This document shows positions 1 through 6,979 of a DNA stretch of 40,697 nt, one piece after another. How positions within the stretch are numbered: the first letter of the stretch is position 1; every line of letters starts with the position of its first letter. Both the position numbers and the translations under genes were made by a program. This DNA is from Alphaproteobacteria bacterium HGW-Alphaproteobacteria-2 (lineage in GTDB: Bacteria > Pseudomonadota > Alphaproteobacteria > Rhodobacterales > Rhodobacteraceae). Below the pieces are notes generated by a model. That model worked only from the letters and a program-made list of their open reading frames with translations, did not search any database and was not told where the DNA came from. The stretch is taken from contig PHEG01000002.1 in the NCBI GenBank assembly GCA_002842835.1, positions 1 to 40,697 of the forward strand, given 5' to 3'.

Positions 1-641
1 GCGAAGGCCACGAAAAGCACTGCGCCCACCGCATCGAAGCTCGCCACCGCGGTGGCCGAGGTGAGCCCCAGAAGCAGATGGAACACAAGCCCCGGCGCGC
101 AGCCCAGCGCCGCGGCGAGCCCCGGATCGAAGGTGGCGAGCTTCAGTTCTTTCCAGAGCGCCAGCACGAAACCGAGATTGACCACCAGCACCAGACCCAG
201 CGTGAGCGGCGCCCGCGGCACCTCCCATGCCCCCAGTGCCACGGTATCGAGCCACACGAGGCCGATCTGGCCCAGCAGCACCGCATCGGCATCGAGATGC
301 ACATCGCGGGCGTGGATGTTGATGATCAGCACCCCGGCGGCAAAGAGCGCCGGGAAGACAAGCCCGATGGCCGCGTCCTGCGCCACCAGCCGGGTGCGCG
401 TGAGCGCCTCGCTCAGCACCACGGTCAGCAGCCCGGCCGCCGCGGCGCCCAGCAGTTGCACAGCGCCCGAAGTGGCGCCCGTCATGAGCCAGACGACGAC
501 GATGCCGAAGAGCACCGAATGGCTGATGGCATCGGTCACCATCGCGGCGCCGCGCAGCACCAGAAAGCAGCCGAGCAGCGCCGCCGAAGCCCCGACCAGC
601 GCGCCGGTGGCGATGATGGTGAGCGCGATCGGGTCGGTCAT
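1..641 (-). CDS. Metal ABC transporter permease (TroD/MntD-like), partial
   Basis: Integral membrane subunit of a Mn/Zn-type ABC importer (ABC-3 family). The first 213 codons are visible from an ATG at 641 (MTDPIALTIIATGALVG); the C-terminus lies beyond position 1. The segment is almost wholly hydrophobic with several membrane helices. It contains VTDAISHSVLFGIVVVW, which matches the family's conserved GDxISHSxLPG-like helix expected to contact the ATPase. Its ATG overlaps the stop of the upstream permease gene as ATGA, so it is the distal gene of the operon. Because the prophage cuts this operon upstream, normal transcription from the troA-side promoter should not reach it. The family is confident; the metal is not readable from a permease. 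Confidence 0.88.
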   Translation of the reverse strand, partial: MTDPIALTIIATGALVGASAALLGCFLVLRGAAMVTDAISHSVLFGIVVVWLMTGATSGAVQLLGAAAAGLLTVVLSEALTRTRLVAQDAAIGLVFPALFAAGVLIINIHARDVHLDADAVLLGQIGLVWLDTVALGAWEVPRAPLTLGLVLVVNLGFVLALWKELKLATFDPGLAAALGCAPGLVFHLLLGLTSATAVASFDAVGAVLFVAF

Positions 642-1632
642 GGCCCCTCCCCCGCACCGCTGCGGTGGCCCTTGCCGGTCAGCACCCAGTGACGCGTCGC
701 CTCGGGCGGGTGGCTGACCGGGCGGATCATGCCCTCGGCCTCGAGTCGCGCCAGCGTGCGGCCCGCGGGGCCATGTCGCGCGGCGATCATGCCCTCCTCC
801 ACCGGATAGTCCGGGTCGCCATGCGCCGCCGCGAGCCCCTGGAAGGTGGCAAGAAGCCGCGCGCCGCGCAGTTGCCTCCGCCGCGCCGCCCGGGCGAGCC
901 AGCGCGCCACCAGCCCGCGGCGCGGGGCGGCGAGGATCGAGACGACGGTGAGCGCCGTGGCGCAGAGCACGACGAGCGGCCCGGTGGCATAGCCGCGCCC
1001 AAGTGCCGAGCCGAGCGCGCCGACGAGCCCAGCAAGCGTGCCGAAACCCGCCGCCAGCAGCACCATACGGCCCAGCCTGTCGGTCCATTGCCGGGCGGCG
1101 GCCGCCGGTGCGATCAGCATCGCCGTCATCAGCACCACACCCACCAGTTGCAGCCCCAGCACGATGGCCAGCGCCACCAGCAACGTAAGCCCAGCCTCGA
1201 GCGCCGCGACCGGCAGGCCGAGGCTGCGCGCGAAGACCGGGTCGAAGGCGACGAGCTTCAGTTCCTTCCAGAAGAGGCCCACGAGCCCCAGCGCCAGCGC
1301 CGCGCCACCGCCCATCACAAAAAGATCACCGCGCAGCATCGCGGCCGCCTGTCCGAAGAGAAAGGCAGTAAGCCCCGCCTGCCCGGCGCCGCCGCCCGCC
1401 TGCACCAGCGTGAGGAGCACCACGCCGATAGCGAAGAAGCCGCCCAGCACGATGCCCTGCGCGGCATCCATCTTCAGCCGCGTGTGCCGTGCGATGAGCA
1501 TCACGGCAAGCGCCGCGAGCCCGCCGGTGGGGCGAAGCTGCCCAGCACGCCGCTCGTCACGCCGAGGATCGCGGCGCCGAGCGCCACAGTCTGCACCGTG
1601 TGATCGCCCAGCAATCCGGCCAGCGCGCTCAT
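638..1632 (-). pseudogene. Metal ABC transporter permease (TroC-like) broken by an internal deletion and frameshift
   Basis: First permease of the metal importer. An ATG at 1632 opens a normal permease N-terminus (MSALAGLLGDHTVQTV, continuing to GVLGSFA at about 1531). The frame then runs PPAGSRRLP and stops. The rest of the permease is intact in another frame from about 1529 (PTGGLAALAVMLIARHTRLK onward) to 638. The joined product lacks roughly 40 residues that family members have between GSFA and the ARHTRLK loop, including the ISHSxLPG region that touches the ATPase. The C-terminal about 90 residues look like a cytoplasmic winged-helix, DtxR-like extension, as known in some TroC relatives. 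The 288-residue downstream frame alone lacks the first helices and is unlikely to work. A sequencing or assembly error is the alternative. Confidence 0.8.
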
Positions 1633-1672
1633 GCGGCGGCCCTCGCCGCCCGGCCCCGATACAGACCGCCGC

Positions 1673-1708
1673 TCACACCCCGCCCCCCTGCCCCGTTGCG
1701 GGACCGAT
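1673..1708 (-). pseudogene. Stranded 3' end of the metal-transporter ATPase gene
   Basis: Read on the minus strand these 36 bases are ATC GGT CCC GCA ... GTG TGA, encoding IGPATGQGGGV and a stop. They continue exactly in frame from the ATPase gene interrupted at 38161 once the prophage and one CCGAT copy are removed. The pre-insertion ATPase therefore ended ...AALIGPATGQGGGV, with its stop 40 bases before the ATG of permease 1 at 1632. It has no start of its own. Confidence 0.85.
1704..1708. repeat. Left copy of the 5-bp target site duplication (CCGAT)
   Basis: CCGAT immediately precedes the first prophage base at 1709 and recurs at 38161-38165 directly after the last prophage base. A 5-bp duplication is the hallmark of Mu-type transposition. 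Joining the flanks through one copy restores the ATPase reading frame, which confirms the boundary to the base. Confidence 0.93.
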
Positions 1709-1798
1709 TGTAGCTTGACACATGGTTTCACTTTTTTTGACACTTGATTTTGACACAACTTTTCGGCTCCAGAAAGCCTTATGACGGGGTTTCGAGGG
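1709..1798. other. attR (S-end) transposase-binding sites R1, R2 and possible R3
   Basis: Three inward-facing copies of a TTTGACACTTGGTTTCGACA-like site lie here. R1 (about 1714-1730) reads TTGACACATGGTTTCA, R2 (about 1735-1757) reads TTTGACACTTGATTTTGACAC, and a weaker R3 (1779-1798) keeps TGAC and GGTTTCGA. Their distances from the end (about 6-22, 27-49 and 71-90 bp) mirror the close R1-R2 pair and separate R3 of phage Mu. R1 and R2 are clear; R3 is tentative. Confidence 0.8.
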
Positions 1799-1913
1799 CG
1801 TCTAGAGGGGTGTTCGAGTAGATGATCTCTGGCGGTCGGCGGGGCGGTCGGTGCTTGCCCCGTGTCGGGCGGGGTTGCAGCACCGACCGGCCCCCGTGGG
1901 GCCCGGCTTGGTG
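1799..1913. other. Noncoding S-end leader between attR sites and last phage gene
   Basis: No credible gene is seen here. The stretch holds two GC-rich inverted repeats: CCCCG at about 1858-1862 paired with CGGGG at about 1870-1874, and the larger hairpin at 1879-1915 listed separately. It probably ends the late tail operon. Confidence 0.5.
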
Positions 1914-1915
1914 CT
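1879..1915 (-). terminator. GC-rich hairpin just after the last tail-operon gene (possible terminator)
   Basis: AGCACC (1879-1884) pairs with GGTGCT (1910-1915), and CCGGCCCC pairs imperfectly with GGGGCCCGG inside it. The stem starts at the stop codon (1914-1916) of the last minus-strand phage gene. No T-run follows on the minus strand, so a factor-independent terminator is unproven; it may only slow or protect the transcript. Confidence 0.4.
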
Positions 1916-2237
1916 ACTGCCGTCTGAGGGTGCCAGCGGCGAGGAATAGGGCCGCGGGGGCCAGCGCGGCGGGGAAACCGCTGGCGGCGAGCACGCCGCA
2001 TGTCACGAAGGCGAGGTCCTCGGCCGCGTCCCAGATGTCGGCCTGGAAGCGCAGGTACTGCACGGCCTCCCAGGCGGCATAGGCCCCCAGCACCAGCCAC
2101 CACGGCAGCAGCAGCGCCCCGAGCAGGCCCACGGCCAGCATGTGGCCCGACTGGTTGAGCAGGAAGCGCCACGGCTGGCCCTCGAACGACGAGGGAGAGC
2201 GCAGCGCGTCAAGAAAGAGGCGGCCAAAGGCTGTCAT
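1914..2237 (-). CDS. Small phage membrane protein at the S-end
   Basis: 107 residues, function not recognised. The ATG at 2237 is preceded by GGAGG at good spacing and overlaps the upstream gene by 29 bases; a longer frame to 2291 has no better signal. Two hydrophobic stretches (HMLAVGLLGALLLPWWLVLGAY, then LAFVTCGVLAAS through ALFLAAG) suggest two or three membrane spans. It is the last gene before attR. In Mu this end carries mom and com, but nothing here resembles them. A lysis, superinfection-exclusion or packaging-associated role is possible but unsupported. Confidence 0.7.
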   Translation of the reverse strand: MTAFGRLFLDALRSPSSFEGQPWRFLLNQSGHMLAVGLLGALLLPWWLVLGAYAAWEAVQYLRFQADIWDAAEDLAFVTCGVLAASGFPAALAPAALFLAAGTLRRQ

Positions 2238-2604
2238 CGGTGAAGTCCTCCGGTGGCGGGTCCATGTCCTTGATCTCCCAGCTCGCGGCATAGACGGCCG
2301 AGGCCCATCCCGCGCCGAGCTGCCACATCTCGATCACCTGCATCGGCGCGAGATTGTGGTCGGTATTGTCGCGGTCGCGGAAGCGGGTGAGCGTCGTCAG
2401 GTCTCCGGCCTGTGCGCGCAGCAGCGCCGCGTCCTTGATGCCGGTCAACGTCATCTGGTCTTCGAGGCGGCCCTGCAGTGCAACGGGGCCGTGCCCGGTG
2501 ACCGCGACGACCACGCCGTGGGCGAGCCGCCGCGCGCGCTCGGCATTCACCGCGTCCTGGAAGCGGCGGCGCAGCAGGGGCCGGTTGCGCCCGAACTCAG
2601 GCAT
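2209..2604 (-). CDS. Tail-fibre-associated protein, DUF4376-like
   Basis: 131 residues. The C-terminal half (TLTRFRDRDNTDHNLAP, then VIEMWQLGAGWASAVYAASW) has the layout of DUF4376-like domains found in tail-fibre and fibre-assembly proteins of many phages. The gene overlaps its upstream neighbour by 8 bases and lies three genes from the S-end, after the J-like hub, where accessory tip or fibre proteins sit. The N-terminal 50 residues (MPEFGRNRPLLRRRFQDAVN) are basic and unassigned. No catalytic motif is seen. Confidence 0.65.
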   Translation of the reverse strand: MPEFGRNRPLLRRRFQDAVNAERARRLAHGVVVAVTGHGPVALQGRLEDQMTLTGIKDAALLRAQAGDLTTLTRFRDRDNTDHNLAPMQVIEMWQLGAGWASAVYAASWEIKDMDPPPEDFTDDSLWPPLS

Positions 2605-2992
2605 CGCTCACCTCCACGTCCGCCGCCACGGGAAGCCAGGGCCAGGGCGGCGAGACCTCGACCAGGTAGACGCCCGCGTCGATCAGCGTCAGCGGCTCGG
2701 TCATGTCCGTGATTTCCAGCGCCTCGCCCTCCTCATTCTGCACCCTGACCGCGCTGCCCGAGGGAAGACCGTCGAGCGGGACGGCAAATGGCGCGGGCCC
2801 GCCCGCTGGCAGCGGCGGCACGTCCGGACGCGGCACCACCAGCCCGCCCTGCACCATGTCGCGCGCGAGGTCTGCCGTGCCCTCGATCCACGCCTCGCCG
2901 GGGCCGGTGTTGAGCGCCGCCTCGGCGGCATCGCGCAGGCGCAGCAGTCGCAGGGGGCGGCCCTCGGCAATGGAATGGACGATGACCATCAT
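2597..2992 (-). CDS. Hypothetical tail-tip protein
   Basis: 131 residues; family not recognised. It starts at ATGATG (2992 or 2989), overlapping the stop of the hub gene. It has a helical N-terminal half (RLLRLRDAAEAALNTGPGEAW), a proline-rich linker (PRPDVPPLPAGGPAPF) and a beta-rich end finishing in the acidic VAADVEVSDA. The position between the J-like hub and the DUF4376-like gene suggests a tip or fibre accessory. Confidence 0.6.
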   Translation of the reverse strand: MMVIVHSIAEGRPLRLLRLRDAAEAALNTGPGEAWIEGTADLARDMVQGGLVVPRPDVPPLPAGGPAPFAVPLDGLPSGSAVRVQNEEGEALEITDMTEPLTLIDAGVYLVEVSPPWPWLPVAADVEVSDA

Positions 2993-5295
2993 CTTTTGAG
3001 CTCGATCAAGGTGAGGTCCAGCAGTTGTATGTTGTTGTTGTTCGGCGTCGCGGTGATGCTGACGCTGCGCGGGCCTGCCGCCATGAGCAGCGACCGCGAG
3101 TAGGTGCGGAACTGGCGCGTCGGGAAAAAGACAGTCTGGCTGCCCTCGCTTCCTCCAGCCGCTGATCCGGTGAAGTCATCCGTGGCGGTGATGATGGGCG
3201 TTCCATTGGCTGATATCGTCGTCGTGATGTCCCGCGCGGTGGCATCTATGGACCCGATGATGAGAATGCGTGAAGTCTGGTCGAGCGTGAAATTCAGCGT
3301 GAGCGGCTTGGTCGATGAGCTCGCCGACCGCAACGTCGTGATCGCATCGTCGGCCATGTTCCCGGTCTCGATGCCACCGCTGGCCACGTCCTGCGACACG
3401 ATTAGCAGGTCCAGCGTCGTCACCGGTGCCCAGGCCGTCCACTCCGCTTCGCGGTGAGGTACCAGCAACGTGCCGCGCAGCTCGTAGGCCGTGGCGGGCA
3501 GCAGTCCCTCGGCGATCACCAGCCGCCCCGAGGCCACGTCCTGCGTGCTGCCGGTCAGCGCCGGGAAGGCCGCGCCAGCCAGCCGCAGCTCCCAGCCGAT
3601 GCCGTCGGCGTCGGGCTCGTCGCCGTCCCATGTCACCTCGATGCCCGGACGGCGGGGCGCGCCGGTGGCATCCTCTATGGCGATGGCGGAGACAGCCAGG
3701 TCGTCCAGCGTGCGCGGGGGCAGGCCCACCCCCGCCGCCACCGGCGGTTCGGTCGGCTGCTCGTCGGCGGGGTCGTGGGCGAAGTCTGCCGCGTCCTTCT
3801 CCTGCAGCATCAGCGTGACGGTGCCCTCGCGCAGGCTGCGCTCGACCGCCGCCACCTCGAAGACCTTGGCCTGGTAGCCGAAGCGCTGGGACGTCCAGGC
3901 GACGGCGTCGAGAGGGTCGAGCAGCATCGCCTCGGGCGGGGCCGCGATGACGTGGCGGATGAAGCGCCGGTTGTCGTTGACCCAGAGCCGCTGCAGACGC
4001 TGCACCTGCGTGGGCGAGAAGACGGCGGGCAGGTCGAGCTCCGCCACGCGGCGCTGGCCCTCGTCGAGTGCCTCCAGGTCGGGGCGCAGCAGCACCGGCG
4101 CCGCGCGCGGCTCCCACACGCTCTCGGGCTCTCGATAGGTTGCAGCAAGGCCGTTCCAGACGTCGCCCGGGTCCGGGAAGGGCGTGTGACGGTCCTCCTC
4201 GGTCACGATCACGTCGTCGTCGGTGAAGAACCAGACCGGAAGCGCGGGCGGGCCGACCCGCACCAGCAGCCGCCCGCCGCTCTCGGCGTATTCGGCAGCC
4301 GCGGCCTTGCCGAGCTCGCCCAGCACGTCGCGCGGCTCGTCGTCGAGCCGCACCTCGAAACCTGCCTCGAACTGTGGCTCGAAGGTGGCGTCGGCGCGCT
4401 CCACCGGAAGATCGCAGGCGTTCATGGCGGCAAACCACTGCGGCAACGGCAGTTGCTCCGCCCGGTAGCGGCCGCCCCAGACGAAGCCCGGCACCGGCAG
4501 GCGGATGCCGCGCGCGACGTTGTAGGCCAGCACCATCGGGTTGCGGCTGGGTTCGTGGGTCGCGGGGTCGTCCCAGCGGTGCGTCCCGCTGCCGCCCACG
4601 CTGCTGTCCTTGCGCGGGTCGTAGACGGGGATGCCGACGACCTCGAAGCGCACCTCGGGGAAGCCGCTGAAGACCTTGCGCTCGAACTTGAAGGTCAGCA
4701 CGGCATAGGGCACCCCCGTGCCCACCATGTCGGCGGACCATGGAAATTCGGCCGCCTGCGCCTGCACGATGCCGAAGGGCCCGGTCACCGGCTCGGCCGG
4801 GTATTTGGCCAGCATCAGCGCGTCGGCCTCGGTCTGTGTGCCGTCGTGCCACCTGATCCAGGCCAGATCCTCGAACTTGCCAAGGAGCGGCAGGCCGAAC
4901 TCGGGATCGGCGAATATGCCGATCTCGGCATATTCGCCGTTGATGATCAGCCGCGAAATCTGGTGGCCCGGCAGATCACCCACGTCGAGGATGTAGTTGA
5001 GGAAGGTGTTGTTCTTCTTCCCGGCCTTGGAATGGGTCACCGCCGGGGCGGCGGCAGTGCCCGATGTAGCGTAAAGGCCAACGATGAAGCTCTGCGGGTT
5101 GACGCCACCCGTGAGCGTCTGCTCGGTGCGCAGCCCGGGCTTGGGCACCTTGGGCGGGGCGAACAGCACCGACTGCAAGGCTGAGACGGCCACCGTGACA
5201 AGCAGCTTGCCGAAGGTCGTGGCCAGGAAGGTGCCGACGGCCGAGGCCTTGAAGGCGGCGGCGGCGGCGGCGATGGCGGGGGCGGCGGCGGGCAT
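2989..5295 (-). CDS. Tail tip/hub protein (J-like, host-specificity)
   Basis: 768 residues, the central tail-tip protein expected to bind the cell surface and anchor the tail tube. The N-terminus has an alanine-rich hydrophobic start (MPAAAPAIAAAAAAFKAS) and a LATTFGKLLVTVAVSALQSVLF helix typical of J/GTA-hub-like proteins. A long beta-rich central region follows (about 90-500). A fibronectin-III-like domain spans about 540-640 (IEVTWDGDEPDADGIGWELR ... YELRGTLLVPH), and a beta-sandwich C-terminus runs from about 650. It follows the DUF6950 gene, as in many long-tailed phages. The serine/threonine-rich C-terminal 120 residues look less GC-extreme than the rest and may be the variable receptor-binding part. 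Confidence 0.8.
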   Translation of the reverse strand: MPAAAPAIAAAAAAFKASAVGTFLATTFGKLLVTVAVSALQSVLFAPPKVPKPGLRTEQTLTGGVNPQSFIVGLYATSGTAAAPAVTHSKAGKKNNTFLNYILDVGDLPGHQISRLIINGEYAEIGIFADPEFGLPLLGKFEDLAWIRWHDGTQTEADALMLAKYPAEPVTGPFGIVQAQAAEFPWSADMVGTGVPYAVLTFKFERKVFSGFPEVRFEVVGIPVYDPRKDSSVGGSGTHRWDDPATHEPSRNPMVLAYNVARGIRLPVPGFVWGGRYRAEQLPLPQWFAAMNACDLPVERADATFEPQFEAGFEVRLDDEPRDVLGELGKAAAAEYAESGGRLLVRVGPPALPVWFFTDDDVIVTEEDRHTPFPDPGDVWNGLAATYREPESVWEPRAAPVLLRPDLEALDEGQRRVAELDLPAVFSPTQVQRLQRLWVNDNRRFIRHVIAAPPEAMLLDPLDAVAWTSQRFGYQAKVFEVAAVERSLREGTVTLMLQEKDAADFAHDPADEQPTEPPVAAGVGLPPRTLDDLAVSAIAIEDATGAPRRPGIEVTWDGDEPDADGIGWELRLAGAAFPALTGSTQDVASGRLVIAEGLLPATAYELRGTLLVPHREAEWTAWAPVTTLDLLIVSQDVASGGIETGNMADDAITTLRSASSSTKPLTLNFTLDQTSRILIIGSIDATARDITTTISANGTPIITATDDFTGSAAGGSEGSQTVFFPTRQFRTYSRSLLMAAGPRSVSITATPNNNNIQLLDLTLIELKR

Positions 5296-5296
5296 C

Positions 5297-5701
5297 TCAG
5301 TCCACCCGGAAGGTGCGGCGCGCCGCCGAGAGCGGCATCAGCCCCATGCCGCGGCGCCCCATCACATAGACGCATTGGCCCTGCACCACGCCCAGTGCCG
5401 GGCCCTCGGCAGTCTCCACCTCTGCCAGGTCGCCCGGCCAGGCCATCGCGGGCGGCACCTCGGCGAAGAGGCTCTGCGCCAGCGCGACGTGATCGGCGAA
5501 GCCCAGCGCGGCCAACCGCGCGTAGCCGTCATCGAGCGTGGCATACCGCCCGCGCAGTGACGCCGCCGGGTCAAGCCCGGTCACGGCCTCCACCGCGCCC
5601 GCGGCGAAGAGCGCGCAGTCCAGATCGCCCGGCCGGAACTCGCTGCGCGCGGCGCGGGCGAGGAAGGCGGTCAGCCGGGCATGCCAGTCGGTACACCTCA
5701 T
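5297..5701 (-). CDS. DUF6950 (papain/NlpC-like) tail assembly protein
   Basis: 134 residues. FRPGDLDCALFAAGAVEAVTG places a cysteine at the start of a helix, as in NlpC/P60-like tail proteins, and the remainder fits the DUF6950 pattern (ASLRGRYATLDDGYARLAALG, then WPGDLAEVE). It lies directly before the J-like hub, where lambda has gene K and gene transfer agents have a related peptidase. A catalytic His (RRGMGLM region) is not evident, so activity is uncertain; it may cut peptidoglycan at entry or be structural. It overlaps the upstream gene by 4 bases (ATGA). Confidence 0.7.
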   Translation of the reverse strand: MRCTDWHARLTAFLARAARSEFRPGDLDCALFAAGAVEAVTGLDPAASLRGRYATLDDGYARLAALGFADHVALAQSLFAEVPPAMAWPGDLAEVETAEGPALGVVQGQCVYVMGRRGMGLMPLSAARRTFRVD

Positions 5702-6312
5702 TTCTTGGGCTCCGCCTTCTTCTCGCCCCAGATTGTCTGCACGCTGCCCGAGATGTCGCCGTAGCGCCGGAAGCGGTCGCCACCGCGCATCTTCTGGGCC
5801 TCGTCGGACTTCTTCAGCGGCACGGTGAAGGTCAGCGCGCGCATCCCGCTCGCCAGCCGCAGGGTCACGCCGCCTTCGCCGCCCGGGGCAGGGCGCAGCT
5901 CCTCCAGTGTCTCGACCGCGCCCTCTGTCTCCAGGTGCGGCTCCGCCAGCAGTGACATGGTCTCGGGATCGAGATGCGCCTGGTGGATCTGGAAGGGCGC
6001 ACCGCGCAGGTCGTAGAGCCGGATCAGCGCCAGCACCTCGGGTGCGAGACCCGAGACGCGGACCTCCTGGCGCTGTACGTCGAGCCCCTTGCGCGAGACC
6101 ACGCCCACCGCGTCGGTCAGCACCCCGGCGCCGTGGTAGAGCCGCGGCTCGCCCGCGATGGTGAACTCGCTCTCGTAGGCGCCCGACCAGAAACCGGCGG
6201 GCGCGGGCGCGCCCGTCTGCCGGTTGCGCGCGATGATCCAGATCAGCGTCTCGGTCGCGAGCTGGCGGCGCGTGGCGAGGTGTGTCAGCACCGGCTGGGG
6301 CAGGTCTCGCAT
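5698..6312 (-). CDS. Tail tip component, unassigned
   Basis: 204 residues. Beta-rich N-terminal part (FWSGAYESEFTIAGEPRLYHG, GVLTDAVGVVSRKGLDVQRQ) and an acidic middle (ETEGAVETLEELRPAPGGEG). The C-terminus is highly charged and lysine-rich (KKSDEAQKMRGGDRFRRYG ... GEKKAEPKK), unusual for this genome. It sits between two tip genes downstream of the tape measure, the place of the distal tail/hub ring proteins in siphophages. No signal peptide or catalytic motif is visible. Confidence 0.65.
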   Translation of the reverse strand: MRDLPQPVLTHLATRRQLATETLIWIIARNRQTGAPAPAGFWSGAYESEFTIAGEPRLYHGAGVLTDAVGVVSRKGLDVQRQEVRVSGLAPEVLALIRLYDLRGAPFQIHQAHLDPETMSLLAEPHLETEGAVETLEELRPAPGGEGGVTLRLASGMRALTFTVPLKKSDEAQKMRGGDRFRRYGDISGSVQTIWGEKKAEPKK

Positions 6313-6316
6313 CGTC

Positions 6317-6979
6317 TCACCTCAGGGTCTGGAGCCAGCGCAGCGCCAGCCCGTCTGTGACGGTGGCGCGCGCCCGGCCGGGCTGCACCGAGCCGGGCAC
6401 CACGATGGCCTTGCAGGCGGGCGATCGCAGCGCGACCGCGGCGCCCGGCACCGCGCCGGGCCGCAGGTGGGGCCGCACCTCGAAGAGCGCCGTCGCTCCC
6501 GCCCCGTCGGCCACGACGGGGCCGTTCGAGACCTCGTGCAGCGCGAAGCGGGCGGGGCTCGAAAGGTATTCGAAGGCCAGCAGATCGCCCGTCGAAAGGG
6601 CATATCCGGCGGGCAGCCCGGCCAGCCCGATCATCCGCGCGTCGCCCGCGTCGAGCGCGCCGATCACCGGCAGGGCGCCGCCCAGGATCAGCCCGCCCGG
6701 ATCGGCCAGCGGGAAGCGTCGCTTCGGGTCGGCGATCATGAAGCTGCCACCGTTGCGCACGAGGTTGACCAGCGCCTTCTGCGCGCGCAGCTCCTCGGCC
6801 AGGATGCGCCCGAAGATCATCTCGCCGGTCCAGAGGTCCGGCCCCACCCGCGCGCTCAGTATCTCGCCGCCGCCGGTGCCGCTGATCGCCACCTGTTCGG
6901 GAAGGTCGAAGACCGCGTCGGTCAGCAGCAGCCGGTCCTGGAAGGCGGCAAGCGGGAGGGGGAAGACGGCGGCACTCAT
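6317..6979 (-). CDS. Distal tail/tip protein, unassigned
   Basis: 220 residues, starting 4 bases inside the tape-measure gene (ATGA). The chain is mostly beta (LPEQVAISGTGGGEILSARV, GDLLAFEYLSSPARFALHEV) with no membrane segment. Being the first gene after the tape measure, it is positioned like the distal tail protein of long-tailed phages that caps the tube and starts the tip. That role is inferred from order only. Confidence 0.65.
   Translation of the reverse strand: MSAAVFPLPLAAFQDRLLLTDAVFDLPEQVAISGTGGGEILSARVGPDLWTGEMIFGRILAEELRAQKALVNLVRNGGSFMIADPKRRFPLADPGGLILGGALPVIGALDAGDARMIGLAGLPAGYALSTGDLLAFEYLSSPARFALHEVSNGPVVADGAGATALFEVRPHLRPGAVPGAAVALRSPACKAIVVPGSVQPGRARATVTDGLALRWLQTLR

Noticed and set aside
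1501-2172. 223-codon minus-strand frame running from the prophage end into permease 1
   Set aside because: It is a chance fusion across the attR boundary; only its last 43 codons (the permease N-terminus from 1632) are meaningful.
1709-2992. Mu-like invertible tail-fibre segment with gin recombinase
   Set aside because: No recombinase gene and no inverted repeats flanking the last tail genes were seen.
3454-5184. 576-codon plus-strand open frame opposite the tail hub
   Set aside because: Arginine/proline/histidine-rich text without domains; an antisense shadow caused by high GC codon bias. The minus-strand hub is clearly coding.
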